Assembly (NCBI GenBank): GCA_030620925.1 | Contig: JAUXIQ010000120.1 | Span: 1 to 6,474 of the forward strand | Length of the DNA: 6,474 nucleotides | From: JAUXIQ01 sp030620925 [NCBI: Nitrospinota bacterium] | GTDB lineage: Bacteria > JAUXIQ01 | Direction of reading: 5' to 3' | Part shown: one piece after another, positions 6,018 to 6,474 of the stretch | How the letters are laid out: the number at the start of each line of letters is the position of its first letter | Position numbering within the stretch: the stretch's first letter is position 1 | Made by a program: the position numbers and the translations under genes | The notes under the pieces: generated by a model | Told to the model about the DNA's origin: nothing | Database searches by the model: none | Seen by the model: only the letters and a program-made list of their open reading frames with translations

Positions 6018-6474
6018 ATGGCGACTGAAACCATGACCGGCGTGTGCGGCATCTGCCCCGGAGGATGCGGGGTGGATATTACTTTAGAGGACGGCAAGAT
6101 AACCGGGGTCAAACCCACCAAGGGGCACCCGATGGGAATAGTCTGCCCCAGGGGGGCCAGGTCTCACGAGGTGGTCTATTCCCCCGACCGGCTGAAATAC
6201 CCCCTCAAGCGTAAAGGAGAAAAGGGGAGCGGAGATTTTGAAAGGGTGAGCTGGGATGAGGCGTTGGACACTATCGCCGACAACCTGAAGCGCATCGCAG
6301 ATACACACGGCGCCCGCTCCATCATGCACTACATCGGCAGGGGGAATTTCGAGCAGTCGCTGCAGGATATGCTGGCTCCGGAGGGCACCCGCGGCCCCGG
6401 CGCAAGCAACCTCCTGTTCCCGCTGGGATCGCCCAATTCAGCGGGCTGCGGCTCCATCTGTTTCGTCTCCTACG
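6018..6474 (+). CDS. Molybdopterin-bisMGD oxidoreductase, 3'-truncated by window end
   Basis: The first 152 residues of a DMSO-reductase-superfamily molybdoenzyme; the rest (commonly 500 or more residues) lies beyond the right edge. The N-terminus carries a 4Fe-4S motif: C10, C13, C17 and C43 in C-x2-C-x3-C-x25-C spacing, with the last in CPRG. YSPDRLKYPLKR (54-65) and RVSWDEALDTIADNL (76-90) are the typical blocks that follow the cluster domain. LGSPNSAGCGSIC (136-148) resembles the region carrying the molybdenum ligand; C148 is the likely ligand by analogy with polysulfide/thiosulfate-reductase-type enzymes. The cluster motif starts at residue 10 with no twin-arginine signal, so the enzyme is probably cytoplasmic, unlike exported respiratory reductases. 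It sits 73 bases after the FAD oxidoreductase on the same strand, probably in one transcript. Formate dehydrogenase, acetylene hydratase or an uncharacterised oxidoreductase are all possible; the subfamily cannot be fixed from this fragment. Confidence 0.92.
   Translation, partial: MATETMTGVCGICPGGCGVDITLEDGKITGVKPTKGHPMGIVCPRGARSHEVVYSPDRLKYPLKRKGEKGSGDFERVSWDEALDTIADNLKRIADTHGARSIMHYIGRGNFEQSLQDMLAPEGTRGPGASNLLFPLGSPNSAGCGSICFVSY

Overview
The window is a compact stretch of GC-rich bacterial chromosome. It holds two divergent gene groups around a 223-bp intergenic region (4546-4768). High GC with GC-rich third codon positions, cytoplasmic flavoenzymes and two molybdenum enzymes from unrelated families would suit an anaerobic or facultative bacterium, for example Chloroflexota or a GC-rich Firmicute. 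The sequence has no rRNA or other strong marker, so this placement is tentative.

Leftward group (minus strand, in transcription order): an acyl-CoA dehydrogenase (4545-3394), a xanthine-dehydrogenase-family molybdopterin-binding large subunit (3397-1154), and a cytoplasmic NagZ-type GH3 beta-N-acetylhexosaminidase (1154-48). The genes overlap by 4 bp (ATGA) and 1 bp (TGATG), so they are very probably one translationally coupled operon. The 2Fe-2S and FAD subunits that normally accompany the molybdenum large subunit are absent from the window.

Rightward group (plus strand): a DAO-family FAD-dependent oxidoreductase resembling monomeric sarcosine/glycine oxidases (4769-5944). After a 73-bp gap comes the first 152 residues of a molybdopterin-bisMGD oxidoreductase with an N-terminal 4Fe-4S motif (6018 to the window edge). 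This last gene is open at the right edge.

The divergent spacer carries a likely extended -10 promoter for the leftward operon, a weaker candidate promoter for the rightward genes, and several short perfect palindromes that could be operators. Taken together, four redox enzymes (two flavoproteins, two Mo enzymes of different families) sit back to back and may be co-regulated. A catabolic module acting on a carbon/nitrogen compound and its CoA-linked intermediate is a reasonable inference, but no substrate can be assigned. There is no CRISPR array, tRNA, rRNA, insertion sequence or integrase.
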